DNA from: Methylosinus sp. LW4
GTDB lineage: Bacteria; Pseudomonadota; Alphaproteobacteria; Rhizobiales; Beijerinckiaceae
Assembly: GCF_000379125.1 (NCBI RefSeq)
Contig: NZ_KB900626.1
Span: 436,014 to 500,013 of the forward strand
Reading direction: 5' to 3'
DNA length: 64,000 bases
A model generated the notes under the pieces. The model was given only the letters and a program-made list of their open reading frames with translations, did not search any database and was not told the origin of the DNA. Position 1 is the stretch's first letter, and each line of letters starts with the position of its first letter. Made by a program: the position numbers and the translations under genes. Positions 45,111 to 53,221 of this stretch are shown here, piece by piece.

Positions 45111-45703
45111 GCGGTTCGCGCGGGGCGCTGTGCGAGCCTGAAGGCTCGCGGTCCGGGCGCGGCTCGGCCTTGGACAATCACCCTCGCCCTCATGCTGAGG
45201 AGGTCGCGAAGCGACCGTCTCGAAGCACGGGGGCGAGCTCCATTGGGCGCCGCGTGACGCTTCCCTCGTCCTTCGAGACGCGGCCTGCGGCCGCTCCTCA
45301 GGATGAGGGAAGCTTCATTTTATCACTCTGGGGCGGTATTGGCGCGCTCGCGATCCTCCTGTTCGCCGGCGCGGCGCAGGCGGGCTCGCTCGACGCACAT
45401 TCGCCGATCGGGCGTTATGCGCTGGATGCGGCGAGCTGCAAGGCGAAGGATTATTTCGCGACGCTCGAGGAGACGAAGCTCACGCTGCCGACCTATTCCT
45501 GCGAAGGCGTCGAATATGACGAGACCGAGAATAAGGGCGGCCGCGCGCTCTTCTCTGTGACGGCGCGGGCCTGCTCCGGCGAGGAGGGCGGCAAGCCGCA
45601 TCGAGACGCGTTCAAATTGACGCTCGAAGGCGGCGTGTTGCGATTTCTCTGGAGCGACGGGACGAAGAGCGCCGGGCTCGTGCGCTGCGCGGGGGCGAGA
45701 TGA
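45107..45703 (+). CDS. Secreted or membrane-anchored protein with repeat-invaded N-terminus
   Basis: A 198-residue frame. The ATG at 45107 overlaps the ruvC stop. Residues 1-68 are translated from an intergenic-type repeat ([15 protein letters not shown]…PAAAPQDEG). Then comes a signal-like helix ([22 protein letters not shown]) and a small domain with six Cys in total over the protein, [19 protein letters not shown] and GLVRCAGAR. No ATG, GTG or TTG start exists between the repeat and the hydrophobic helix, so either the repeat is part of the protein or it split the gene from its start. The mature domain is of unknown function. Confidence 0.6.
   Translation: MSGSRGALCEPEGSRSGRGSALDNHPRPHAEEVAKRPSRSTGASSIGRRVTLPSSFETRPAAAPQDEGSFILSLWGGIGALAILLFAGAAQAGSLDAHSPIGRYALDAASCKAKDYFATLEETKLTLPTYSCEGVEYDETENKGGRALFSVTARACSGEEGGKPHRDAFKLTLEGGVLRFLWSDGTKSAGLVRCAGAR
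45176..45310. repeat. Dispersed palindromic repeat, two inverted units
   Basis: Two related units face each other. The left includes CCTCATGCTGAGGAGGTCGC and GTCTCGAAGCACGGGGG; the right, reversed, includes TCGTCCTTCGAGACGCGGCC and CTCCTCAGGATGAGGG. This repeat type, with CTGAGGAG and CTTCGAGACG blocks, is very widespread between genes in Rhizobiales. It is in frame inside the following gene. Confidence 0.75.
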
Positions 45704-46314
45704 TCGGCAAGCTCAAGGGAATCGTCGATTCCTATGGCGAGGATTTCGTCATTATCGACGTGCATGGCGTCGGCTATGTGGTGAGCTGCTCGGCGCGCAC
45801 GCTGCAAAAGCTCGCGCCCGTGGGCGAGGCGGCGGCGCTCTCCATAGAGACGCAGGTGCGCGAGGACGCCATACGCCTCTTCGGCTTCTCGTCGGAGGCC
45901 GAGCGCGACTGGTTCCGCCTGCTGCAGAGCGTGCAGGGCGTGGGCTCCAAGGTGGCGCTCGCCATTTTGTCCATTCTCTCGCCGGGCGAGCTGGCCTCCG
46001 CCATTGGGGCCCAAGACAAGGCGATGGTGGCGCGCGCCTCCGGCGTCGGCCCCAAGCTGGCGGCGCGCATCGTCGCCGAGCTGAAGGACAAGGCTCCGGC
46101 CTTCGCCGGGATCGATCCGGCAGTGGCGCGGCTTTCCGGCGAGGAGCCAGCGGCGGCGCCCCAGGCGGCGCAGGACGCGATTTCCGCGCTGGTCAATCTC
46201 GGCTATGGACGCCCGCAGGCGGCGGCCGCCGTCGCCAAGAGCCTCGAGGCGATGGGGGAGGGGGCCGATACGGGCGCGCTCATCCGCCGGGGGCTGAAGG
46301 AGCTGGCGGGCTGA
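45700..46314 (+). CDS. ruvA: Holliday junction branch-migration protein RuvA
   Basis: RuvA (204 residues) binds four-way junctions and loads RuvB. N-terminal OB domain ([33 protein letters not shown]), central helix-hairpin-helix pair ([33 protein letters not shown]) and C-terminal RuvB-binding domain ([20 protein letters not shown]) are all present. It overlaps the previous frame's stop by four bases. ruvB is not next. Confidence 0.98.
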   Translation: MIGKLKGIVDSYGEDFVIIDVHGVGYVVSCSARTLQKLAPVGEAAALSIETQVREDAIRLFGFSSEAERDWFRLLQSVQGVGSKVALAILSILSPGELASAIGAQDKAMVARASGVGPKLAARIVAELKDKAPAFAGIDPAVARLSGEEPAAAPQAAQDAISALVNLGYGRPQAAAAVAKSLEAMGEGADTGALIRRGLKELAG

Positions 46315-46326
46315 CGGCCGAGCGCC

Positions 46327-46821
46327 TCACCGCTGCGCCGGCGCGATCTGATTGCGCGGATCGTCCTTGGCATTGACGTAATCGATGCTCCAAGGCCCCA
46401 TGGCGTCGATCTGGAGCACCGTCTCCGCGTCGAAGAAGGCGTAATGCGCCACGCCCGGCGGCATGATGGAGAAGGCGCCCGCGGGCAGCTCCTCGACGCT
46501 CGCCCGATCCGCCGCCGGACCGAGGCCGAGCCGCATGCGCCCGGAAACGATCGAGACGACCTCCGCCTTGGGATGCGTATGCGGCGGAATGCGATAGCCC
46601 GCGGGCGCCTTCAGCCGCATCACGAAGATTCCGTCCTTGGCGGGATCGCCATAGAGGACGGCGGCCTCCGCCCCGGCCGGCAGCGACGGCGGCGCGGCCG
46701 TGAAGGGAATGTCGCCCGGCAGGAGGACCTTATGCGTCCCCACATGATCGGCGCCCGACGGCGCCGCCGAAAGGAGCGCGGCGACCCCGGCCGCCGCAAT
46801 GATCGCATGGGCGCGTCTCAT
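46327..46821 (-). CDS. Secreted cupin-domain protein
   Basis: A 164-residue protein. The start at 46821 has a GGAGGCGAAG ribosome site and gives a signal sequence (residues 1-23, IIAAAGVAALLSAAPSGA). The cupin metal site is seen in IPPHTHPKAEVVSIVSGRM (two His, one Glu) and PPGVAHYAFFDAE (third His). Such periplasmic cupins are often single-domain metal or small-ligand binders. The gene converges on ruvA with a 12-base gap. Longer upstream frames are rejected because they lack a ribosome site. Confidence 0.85.
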   Translation of the reverse strand: MRRAHAIIAAAGVAALLSAAPSGADHVGTHKVLLPGDIPFTAAPPSLPAGAEAAVLYGDPAKDGIFVMRLKAPAGYRIPPHTHPKAEVVSIVSGRMRLGLGPAADRASVEELPAGAFSIMPPGVAHYAFFDAETVLQIDAMGPWSIDYVNAKDDPRNQIAPAQR

Positions 46822-47061
46822 CTTCGCCTCCTCTCTTCGCCAGAAACCTCGCGACGGGCGCTGCGCCCGCGGCGGCTCATATAGGGCGCGGCTCCGACTG
46901 GCCGAGGGGCTGATTGAAATTACGGCGCTTTTTTGTTTGGCCGGCAGAAATGTCGGGCAGTAACACTCGAGCAACCTCCTTGCGCCATATTTCCGCTCGT
47001 CTCGCGGAAAAGCGATTGTGTTCGCATGCGTCGTAAGTAACTTGTGCCGGAGAGTAGTGTC

Positions 47062-47436
47062 ATGAAGTCGCGAGATGCCTTGGTTCGGCTGAAACGTTTT
47101 CACGCCGAAGAGTGCCGGCGCCGCGTGGCGCAGCTTCAGACGATGATCGCTGAATTCACCCGCATGACGGGCGATCTCGATCGCGAGATCGCTCATGAGG
47201 AGCAGCGGGCCAATATCACCGACCCCAATCACTTCGCCTATCCGACCTATGCTCAGGCCGCGCGCACCCGCCGCGACAATCTCCTGCGCTCTGTCGCCGA
47301 TCTCAAGGACCAGCTGGTCGAGGCGGAGACGCATATGAAGGATGCGGCCGAGGAGCTGGGCAAGGCGCAGGGCCAGGAAGCCCGCGACCGCGGCGGCGAT
47401 CGCATCATCGATCTCGTCGCCGAGCGGCGCGTCTGA
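47062..47436 (+). CDS. fliJ: Flagellar export protein FliJ
   Basis: FliJ (124 residues) is a coiled-coil chaperone-escort that works with FliI and FlhA. The protein is one long charged helical hairpin (LVRLKRFHAEECRRRVAQLQ, and later ADLKDQLVEAETHMKDAAEE) of the usual FliJ size. The ATG at 47062 is preferred over GTG 47044. It stands alone, far (30 kb) from fliI and the rest of the cluster, preceded by a 240-base AT-richer gap that must hold its promoter. FliJ sequences are weakly conserved, so the call is good but not certain. Confidence 0.75.
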   Translation: MKSRDALVRLKRFHAEECRRRVAQLQTMIAEFTRMTGDLDREIAHEEQRANITDPNHFAYPTYAQAARTRRDNLLRSVADLKDQLVEAETHMKDAAEELGKAQGQEARDRGGDRIIDLVAERRV

Positions 47437-47448
47437 CGTTTTTCTGGC

Positions 47449-48003
47449 TCAGGCCAGAAAATAGAAGAGGCGCGAGCCGAAAAGCCGCAGCCAGACGCCG
47501 ACGCTGGGACGCCGCACCGCGCCCGGCGCCTCGCCGCATGCGAGCTGCTCCGCGATCTCGGCGACCGGATAGCGGAAGAATCGCAGCGTAAGGTAATTGC
47601 GGCGCGCGCCCGCCTCGACAAAGGCCAGCTCGAAGCGGGCGAGATCGCGGATCCAGGCGGGCTCGGCGCGCGCGAGGCGCGCTGCGAGCGCAGCCGCATC
47701 GGCGCGATGGCGCCCTGGCCGCGGCGGGCCGGCGACAACGGCGAGAAGTTCGCGATCGAAACGCGCGCCCAGCGCTCTATAGGTCAGCGGCAGCGTCTTG
47801 CGCGCGTCGAGCGTCCGTTTTCCCTTCAGGCAATCGGCAAAGCGCGCGACGGCGGCGGGATCGATGCGGGCGAAGCTCTCGGCCTCCGCCTCGCCGAGCC
47901 CGAATTGCCGCGCACGCTCGAGCGGCGCGCGGAAGAAGGCCTTGCGGAACGTCTCGTCCGTATAGAGAAGCGCCAGCAGCTCCTGCGTCTCCTTCAGCGG
48001 CAT
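47449..48003 (-). CDS. Partner protein of the DUF692 enzyme
   Basis: A 184-residue protein, last gene of a three-gene unit. Its N-terminal half is a helical domain (LKETQELLALLYTDETFRKA, FGLGEAEAESFARIDPAAVA) like the substrate-recruiting partners that accompany DUF692 enzymes (MbnC or DUF2063/BufC class). The C-terminal half contains FELAFVEAGARRNYLTLRFF and ends in RRPSVGVWLRLFGSRLFYFL. Its start overlaps the enzyme stop by ten bases, so they are likely made in equal amounts. No close similarity to MbnC itself is claimed. Confidence 0.72.
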   Translation of the reverse strand: MPLKETQELLALLYTDETFRKAFFRAPLERARQFGLGEAEAESFARIDPAAVARFADCLKGKRTLDARKTLPLTYRALGARFDRELLAVVAGPPRPGRHRADAAALAARLARAEPAWIRDLARFELAFVEAGARRNYLTLRFFRYPVAEIAEQLACGEAPGAVRRPSVGVWLRLFGSRLFYFLA

Positions 48004-48818
48004 AGGCGGCTGATCGCGCGCGCGTGCGCGACCTCCTCGAGGAGATCGCCGAAGGGCGGCAGATTTTCGTCCCGCTCCAGCACCATCGCCCGCGCATTGG
48101 GCGCGCGCGGCAGGACTTTCTTGAGCAGGCTCCAGATTTCCGGCGGCGCGGGGGCGTCATGGCTGTCCATCAGCAGGCCGCGCAGCCGCCGCCCGCCGGC
48201 GATGTGGAATTGGACCACGCGCTCGAAGGGCCAGCGGTCGAGCTCGGCCTCGAGATCGACGCCCTGATTGACGGCGTTGGTGTAGAGATTGGTGACGTCG
48301 CAGAGCCAGCCGCAGCCGGTCAGCTCCAGCACGCGGGTGAGAAAGCCCGCCTCGTCCATCTCGCCGCCGGGGACGAGCGCGATGACAGTCGGATTTTCGA
48401 GGATCAGCGGAGTGGAAATCGCCCGGCGCACGGTCTCGACATTGCGCGCCACCGCCTCCGCCGCCTCCTGCGTGTAGGGCAGGGCGGCGAGATGGCCGAT
48501 GGAGATTCCGCCCGCCTTAGTGAAGGCGAGATGCTCGCTCCACCAGGGCGGATCGAGCCGCGCGACGAGGGCCGCCAGCTTTCGCAGATAGGAGGGATCG
48601 ACGCCCTCCGCCGAGCCGAGCGAGAGATCGAGCCCATGCGGCACGATGGGGAAATGATCGGCGAGGAGATCGAGCTCGGCCAATTTCTCCCACGAGGCGT
48701 CGAGATAATGGTCGGCGATGATCTCGACGATCTCGATCTTTTCGCGATTGGCGAAGAGATCGGCGCAGAATTGCGGCCGATAGCCGAGGCCGGCGCGCAG
48801 CTCTGTGGGCGTCGCCAT
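47994..48818 (-). CDS. DUF692 multinuclear non-heme iron oxygenase (MNIO)
   Basis: A 274-residue TIM-barrel enzyme of the DUF692 family, whose studied members (MbnB, BufB-type) use two or three irons and O2 to rebuild Cys in small peptides. Iron ligands and neighbours are in place: H61 (PHGLDLSLGS), E95-H96 (SEHLAF), E141 (LENP), D174/N177 (CDVTNLYTNA), H205 (FHIAGG), D218/H220 (MDSHD) and E248 (LERDENLPP). The ATG at 48818 lies five bases after the stop of the membrane-protein gene, and the stop overlaps the partner gene. The substrate is unknown; see the adjacent protein's Gly/Cys tail. Confidence 0.95.
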   Translation of the reverse strand: MATPTELRAGLGYRPQFCADLFANREKIEIVEIIADHYLDASWEKLAELDLLADHFPIVPHGLDLSLGSAEGVDPSYLRKLAALVARLDPPWWSEHLAFTKAGGISIGHLAALPYTQEAAEAVARNVETVRRAISTPLILENPTVIALVPGGEMDEAGFLTRVLELTGCGWLCDVTNLYTNAVNQGVDLEAELDRWPFERVVQFHIAGGRRLRGLLMDSHDAPAPPEIWSLLKKVLPRAPNARAMVLERDENLPPFGDLLEEVAHARAISRLCR

Positions 48819-48823
48819 GTGGT

Positions 48824-49756
48824 TCAGTCGCCGCCGCCGCCGCAACCGCCGCAACCACCGCCGCCGTCTCCGCCGCCGCCGCTGCTGCAGGACGAGCCGC
48901 AGGAGCCGGAGGAATCGCTCGCCGACTTCCTGAACAGGCTCATGAATTCCGGCTCTAAGGCGCCCTTCAGCGCCTCATAGCCGAAGATCGAGACGAGGAA
49001 GAGCGAGCCGGCGTCGAAAGCCGCAGCCCCGGCGGGGCGCGATTTCGCCTGGCCGAGCTTTTCGGAGAGGCGGCGGCCATAGGCGCGCTTGATCGTCGCG
49101 AGATAGGCCGTCCCGCGCGCGCTGGCGACTCGCTTGCGGGCCTTGGAGGTCAGCATCCAGAGGAAAATTTCGGCGGCCGCCGCCAGGACGATGAGAAAGA
49201 TCACGTTGTGATGGCCGGCGAGGAGCGCCGCCGCCAGCTTGCTCGCCCCCAGGCCGAGGAGGACGATCGAGCCGAGGATAAAGGCCAAGCCGGCGGTCCG
49301 GCCGACGCCGAGGGGCGCCAGCAGGTCATTCTCGACGAGGCTCCGCCGCTCCGGCGCGCAGAGCCTTTCTATATCGGCCGCCAGCGCCTCATCGGCGAAG
49401 AGATCGCCCGGCGTCGGCCGCGCCGAAAGCGCCGCCAGCACGCGCGCCGAGCGGGCGTCCAGCGCGCGGCCGGACTGTGGTCCGGCGCCCCGCTCCAGCC
49501 GTCCATCGGCTATGCCGACATAGCCTTGCTGGCGCAGATCGAACAAAAGCGTGCGGATGACATTATTGACGCCGCCCGCGAGATAGGCGAGCGCAATGGC
49601 GTCGGGCTCGCTCGGCGCTTTCAGCCGGGCCATGTCGCGCGTCGGATCGGCCGCGCGGATGAAGAGGAAGGACAGGCCGAGCGTCAGCGCCGCCACGCCG
49701 GCATAGAGGCCTAAAAACTCCGGCCCCGGAAGACCGAGGATCGAAAAGCCGGCCAT
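48824..49756 (-). CDS. TIGR04222-type membrane protein with Gly/Cys-rich C-terminal tail
   Basis: A 310-residue protein starting MAGFSILGLPGPEFLGLYAG. Hydrophobic helices lie near residues 12-32 and, as two neighbouring segments, around 160-205. A soluble domain of the TIGR04222 type lies between (LAYLAGGVNNVIRTLLFDLR, DARSARVLAALSARPTPGD). The last about 33 residues are a low-complexity tail with Cys at 286, 290, 302 and 305 in Ser/Gly/Asp runs (SCGSSCSS, GGGGCGGCGGGGD). It heads the unit with the DUF692 enzyme and its partner. The tail is a plausible site for Cys modification, but this is inference. Confidence 0.85.
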   Translation of the reverse strand: MAGFSILGLPGPEFLGLYAGVAALTLGLSFLFIRAADPTRDMARLKAPSEPDAIALAYLAGGVNNVIRTLLFDLRQQGYVGIADGRLERGAGPQSGRALDARSARVLAALSARPTPGDLFADEALAADIERLCAPERRSLVENDLLAPLGVGRTAGLAFILGSIVLLGLGASKLAAALLAGHHNVIFLIVLAAAAEIFLWMLTSKARKRVASARGTAYLATIKRAYGRRLSEKLGQAKSRPAGAAAFDAGSLFLVSIFGYEALKGALEPEFMSLFRKSASDSSGSCGSSCSSGGGGDGGGGCGGCGGGGD

Positions 49757-49924
49757 AGGCGCCCCCGCGCTGGCTGAAAAGAAATTGCGGAGCAGATTAG
49801 CAGCCCCCGCGCTGCGGACAAGCCGACGCCGGAACGACGCCGGCATTCAGGCTTGCGGTCGCGGCGTGGCCATGCCAGTGAGAGCGCGCGCTCCGCACCG
49901 GGAGCGCCGAACCCACAGCGCCAC

Positions 49925-50902
49925 ATGAAAAAAATTTTGGAATTTGTCTGGCCTCTCGTCGGGCTGGTGGCTGTCATCGCCTCTTTCTATCTTCTCTATG
50001 GCGAATTTCGCGGGGAATCGGTCGGCGAGGAGGTCTGGGCCGATCTTCGGGCCATTCCCGTCTCCCATTGGATCGCGGCCGGCTTCTGCTCGCTGCTCGC
50101 TTATGCGGCGCTCGCCTGGTACGATCGGATCGCGTTGCTGCATCTGGGCGTGAAGCACATCTCCATGGTGTTCATCTCGCTGTGCTCCTTCACCACCTAT
50201 GCGCTCTCGCACAATATCGGCGCCTCGGTGTTCTCCGGCGCCGTGGTGCGCTACCGGGCCTATTCCACCAAGGGCCTGACGGCCGGTCAGGTGGCGGTGC
50301 TGGTGGTGCTGTGCTCCTACACTTTCGGCCTGGGCACAGTGCTGCTCACCGGCATATTGCTCACCTATCAGCCGAGCCTGCTCGGCCGCCTCTCCGGCAT
50401 GCTGCCGGAAATGCTCACCAATGAGCATACGGCGCTCATCATCGGCCTCTCCTGCCTCGGCGCCGTCGCGCTCTATGTCGTTGGCTCGCTGATGCACTTC
50501 AAGCCGATCGATCTCGGCAAGATCCATGTGATGTATCCGCGGCCCGAGGTGATGATCCGGCAGATGTTCGCCGCGCCCCTCGAGCTGATCGGCGCCGCCG
50601 GCATCATCTATTTTGCTCTGCCGGAAGGCAGCGGCACGCCCTATATCGTCGTGCTCGGCACTTTCCTCTTGTCCTTCTCGGCGGCGCTGGTCTCCCATGC
50701 GCCCGGCGGGCTCGGCGTGTTCGAGCTCATCTTCATCAAGGCCATGCCGGATGTGCCGCGGCTCAAGGTGCTGACCGCTCTGCTGGTGTTCCGCCTGCTC
50801 TATCTCATCGTGCCGCTGCTGTTCGCGCTCGTCGTCGTGCTGGTGTTCGAGCGCGGCCGTCTCGCCGAGACCTTGCGCGGCCGCGCCGACAGCGAGAGCT
50901 GA
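49925..50902 (+). CDS. YbhN/UPF0104-type lipid flippase-synthase-like membrane protein
   Basis: A 325-residue polytopic protein of the lysylphosphatidylglycerol-synthase transmembrane family (YbhN/UPF0104). About eight helices are visible, with LCSFTTYALSHNIGASVFSG and VSHAPGGLGVFELIFIKAMP as the most conserved parts. No catalytic synthase domain follows, so it is the membrane-only form. The ATG at 49925 gives a sensible cytoplasmic start. Neighbours give no clear pathway. Confidence 0.88.
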   Translation: MKKILEFVWPLVGLVAVIASFYLLYGEFRGESVGEEVWADLRAIPVSHWIAAGFCSLLAYAALAWYDRIALLHLGVKHISMVFISLCSFTTYALSHNIGASVFSGAVVRYRAYSTKGLTAGQVAVLVVLCSYTFGLGTVLLTGILLTYQPSLLGRLSGMLPEMLTNEHTALIIGLSCLGAVALYVVGSLMHFKPIDLGKIHVMYPRPEVMIRQMFAAPLELIGAAGIIYFALPEGSGTPYIVVLGTFLLSFSAALVSHAPGGLGVFELIFIKAMPDVPRLKVLTALLVFRLLYLIVPLLFALVVVLVFERGRLAETLRGRADSES

Positions 50903-50939
50903 CGGCCGAACTGGCGCGAAAAAGGCCCTGAAACGACGA

Positions 50940-50971
50940 AGAGCCGGCGGCCTCCAAGGCGCGCCGGCTCT
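50940..50971. terminator. Bidirectional hairpin between convergent genes
   Basis: Perfect ten-base arms (AGAGCCGGCG at 50940-50949 and CGCCGGCTCT at 50962-50971) with an inner GCCT/AGGC extension lie between the convergent membrane-protein gene and sciP. A TTTT follows on the plus side three bases later. It probably ends both transcripts. Confidence 0.75.
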
Positions 50972-51007
50972 GCGTTTTCAAAGAGGCGCCGCGATCGGGC
51001 GCCGAAA

Positions 51008-51283
51008 TCACATACGGTATTGCTGAAGGCGGGTCGTCCGCAATCCGGCGAGACCATGCTGGTCGATCGACATCTGCCAGCTCAGAAACTCGTCCACCGT
51101 CAGCGTGTAGCGGGTGCAAGCCTCCTCGAGGGAGAGGAGCCCGCCGCGCACCGCCGCGACCACTTCGGCCTTGCGGCGTATCACCCAACGCTTGGTCGTG
51201 GGCGGCGGCAGATCCGCGACGGTCAATGGGCTGCCATCGGGGCCGATGACATATTTGACACGCGGACGATGCGTCTCGGTCAT
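51008..51283 (-). CDS. sciP: CtrA inhibitor SciP (DUF1153)
   Basis: A 91-residue helix-turn-helix protein of the DUF1153 family. In Caulobacter SciP binds CtrA and blocks its activation of transcription, tuning the cell cycle and flagellar gene timing. The sequence has the family marks VKYVIGPDGSPLTVADLPPP, TKRWVIRRKAEVVAAVRGGL and YTLTVDEFLSWQ, and is the standard size. A CtrA-like box lies about 60 bases upstream. The gene is single and conserved through alphaproteobacteria. Confidence 0.95.
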   Translation of the reverse strand: MTETHRPRVKYVIGPDGSPLTVADLPPPTTKRWVIRRKAEVVAAVRGGLLSLEEACTRYTLTVDEFLSWQMSIDQHGLAGLRTTRLQQYRM

Positions 51284-51339
51284 TTTGTTACTCGCATACT
51301 CTCACGATCACTCGACCCTCCCTCTATAGGCGAGGCGAT

Positions 51340-51354
51340 TTAACATTTGCCTAA
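51340..51354 (-). promoter_or_regulatory. CtrA-like box upstream of sciP
   Basis: On the minus strand the site reads TTAG-N7-TTAA, seven of eight matches to the CtrA consensus TTAA-N7-TTAA. It is 57 bases before the sciP start. sciP is a known CtrA target in Caulobacter, so a feedback loop would fit. The same form occurs before flagellin 1. Confidence 0.45.
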
Positions 51355-51436
51355 GCCAAACTCCTGTGTTTGCGGCCAATTGAGAAATCGCCGTTTACCA
51401 TAGCTCACGGTCGGCGGCGCCGCGGGGCGAGCGATC

Positions 51437-51477
51437 GGGAATCCCGAGCGATAGCGAGCCTATCGCTCGGGATTCCC
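51437..51477. terminator. Long perfect hairpin downstream of rlpA
   Basis: An 18-base perfect inverted repeat (arms 51437-51454 and 51460-51477) with a five-base loop lies 22 bases after the rlpA stop and upstream of the sciP promoter. There is no T run on either side. Its likeliest job is to end the rlpA transcript before sciP, possibly with Rho, or to stabilise its 3' end. Confidence 0.65.
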
Positions 51478-51499
51478 CGCCGGAACGACAGAGCCCGAG

Positions 51500-51841
51500 C
51501 TACTCGCCCGCGACCCGCTCCACCTTCACGCGCGCGACGCCCGCCGAACGGAAGCCGAGGCTGTCCGCCGCATGAGCGGAGACGTCGATCACTCGTCCAT
51601 GCACGAAGGGGCCGCGATCATTGATCGTGACGACCACAGAACGGCCATTGCCGAGATTGGTCACGCGCGCGCGCGAGCCGAAAGGAAGGCTGCGATGGGC
51701 CGCCGTCAGCGCCCCCACATGGCCCCCGCTCGCCGTCCGGCCATGATAGCCGTAGTAGGAGGCCTTCCCCACCCAGGATTGGCCCGCCGCCGTCGCTGTC
51801 GAACCCGCAAAAATCGCCGCTCCGATGATCCATTGTTTCAA
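51500..51841 (-). CDS. RlpA-like septal or cell-wall lytic protein
   Basis: A 113-residue periplasmic protein of the RlpA double-psi β-barrel family, which cleaves or binds naked peptidoglycan glycans. The start is a TTG at 51841 with a strong GGGGGA ribosome site seven bases upstream; it gives the signal sequence [20 protein letters not shown]. The family core is complete: [49 protein letters not shown] and [16 protein letters not shown]. There is no SPOR domain. No start other than TTG puts a signal sequence in place. Confidence 0.92.
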   Translation of the reverse strand: MKQWIIGAAIFAGSTATAAGQSWVGKASYYGYHGRTASGGHVGALTAAHRSLPFGSRARVTNLGNGRSVVVTINDRGPFVHGRVIDVSAHAADSLGFRSAGVARVKVERVAGE

Positions 51842-52136
51842 TGCGCTATCCCCCTTGCCGTTTCTCTCCCGACAGCCGACCGAGCTCGGCCCGAGCTGTC
51901 GAGTAGACCCGCGGTAAGGGTGAGTTGTGATCAAATAGTGGCGAGAGCGCCAGCGCCGGATTTTGCCTAGTTCCGCGCCACGACGCCAAGTATGCCGCAT
52001 CAATATTTCGATGTAATCTATACTAAAGCCTCAAATAAACATTTATGTATTTTGCAATATATTTGTCATTGAATTACTTTTCTGTGACCGAAATGACACA
52101 GGCTGCGAGAATCTGTCGGCCAGCTGTCAAGCCCTG

Positions 52137-52526
52137 TCATGAACGGATCGATCCAGGGCGAAGCGGCCGGGACCCGCGAGGGCGAAAAGCGCGAAGGCGA
52201 CGCCATAGACGAGCCAGCTCGCCGCCATTGTGGATCGGCAGAGCGCCGCGGGCGGCGTGGCCGACGACATAGGCGGCGACCATTTCCGCCGCGAGCACGA
52301 TGGCCGTCAGCCGGGTGAAGAGGCCGAGGAGCAGCAGCAGGCCGCCGAGGATCTCGATCGCCCCGGCGAGGCCGAGCAGAGAGACGAGCTTCAGCCCGTC
52401 GAACATGGCCACATGTGGAAAGCCGAAGAGCTTGGCCGTCCCATGCTGAAGGAAAAGCAGAGCGGCGAAAATGCGCAAAAGGCCGAGCAGCGCCTGCGCG
52501 CGGCCCGGCGAAGCCAGAGAAGCCAT
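52137..52526 (-). CDS. DoxX-family membrane protein with a frameshifted C-terminus
   Basis: A 129-residue four-helix DoxX-type protein with start ATG at 52526 behind GAGGAAA. Family segments: LLRIFAALLFLQHGTAKLFG, LAGAIEILGGLLLLLGLFTR and LAAEMVAAYVVGHAARG. After HNGGELA the frame continues into Arg-rich sequence of poor quality, whereas the neighbouring frame reads LVYGVAFALFALAGPGRFAL and stops at 52127, which is the usual DoxX ending. So there is a one- or two-base shift near 52210-52216, either real or an assembly error. DoxX proteins act in redox and quinone-linked stress responses in the inner membrane. Confidence 0.8.
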   Translation of the reverse strand: MASLASPGRAQALLGLLRIFAALLFLQHGTAKLFGFPHVAMFDGLKLVSLLGLAGAIEILGGLLLLLGLFTRLTAIVLAAEMVAAYVVGHAARGALPIHNGGELARLWRRLRAFRPRGSRPLRPGSIRS

Positions 52527-52557
52527 GGGCGTTTCCTCATTTGTCGAGGATCGCGCC

Positions 52558-53166
52558 TCACAGGATCGAGGCGACCTCCTCGAAGGAGAAACGCGGACCC
52601 CGCGGATAGAGTTTCGCCGGATCGCCATAGCCGATGTTGATGAGGAAATTGGACTTCACCGTCCCGCCGGGGAAGAATTCGGCGTCCACCTTCGCATTGT
52701 CGAAGCCGCTCATCGGCCCGGCGTCGAGCCCGACGGCGCGCAGCGCCAGCAGGAAATAGGCGCCCTGCAGCGTGCCATTGCGAAAGGCCGTCGTCTCGAT
52801 GAGCGGGGCGTTGCCGACGAACCAGGCGCGCGCGTCGGTCGCCGGATAGAGGCGCGGCAGATGCTCGTAGAATTGCGTGTCATGGGCGACGATCGCCGTC
52901 GCCGGCGCGGCGAGCGTCTTGTCGAGATTGCCGGGAGCGAGCGCCGGCGCCAGCCGCGCCTTGGCCTCCGCCGAGCGGATGAAGAGAAAGCGCGCCGGCA
53001 GGCAATTGGCGCTGGTCGGCCCCCATAGCGCGAGCCGCACCGCCTGCTGGAGCAAAGCGTCGGGGACCTCGCGATCAGACCAGCCGTTGTGAGTGCGCGC
53101 TTCGGTGAAAAGCTGCGCGAGCGCCTCGGCGCTCAGAATTTCCTGCGAAATGTCGTTTTGCGCCAT
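52558..53166 (-). CDS. Nitroreductase-family protein (RutE-like)
   Basis: A 202-residue FMN-dependent reductase of the nitroreductase fold, closest by memory to RutE/malonic semialdehyde reductase-like proteins ([54 protein letters not shown] end). The substrate could be a small aldehyde, nitro compound or quinone. Start ATG at 53166 has GAGGAGCG before it. It lies 31 bases upstream of doxX on the same strand, so the two are probably co-transcribed as a redox pair. Confidence 0.88.
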   Translation of the reverse strand: MAQNDISQEILSAEALAQLFTEARTHNGWSDREVPDALLQQAVRLALWGPTSANCLPARFLFIRSAEAKARLAPALAPGNLDKTLAAPATAIVAHDTQFYEHLPRLYPATDARAWFVGNAPLIETTAFRNGTLQGAYFLLALRAVGLDAGPMSGFDNAKVDAEFFPGGTVKSNFLINIGYGDPAKLYPRGPRFSFEEVASIL

Positions 53167-53221
53167 ATCATCGCTCCTCGGCTCGCTCGCATCGCGGCTC
53201 GCGGGAGAACGCGCGCGCCGC

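Noticed and set aside
47994..48818. Could be methanobactin mbnB
   Set aside because: No mbnA-like 20-30-residue peptide gene lies beside it, and the leading gene is a 310-residue membrane protein; it is a DUF692 relative, not clearly mbnB.
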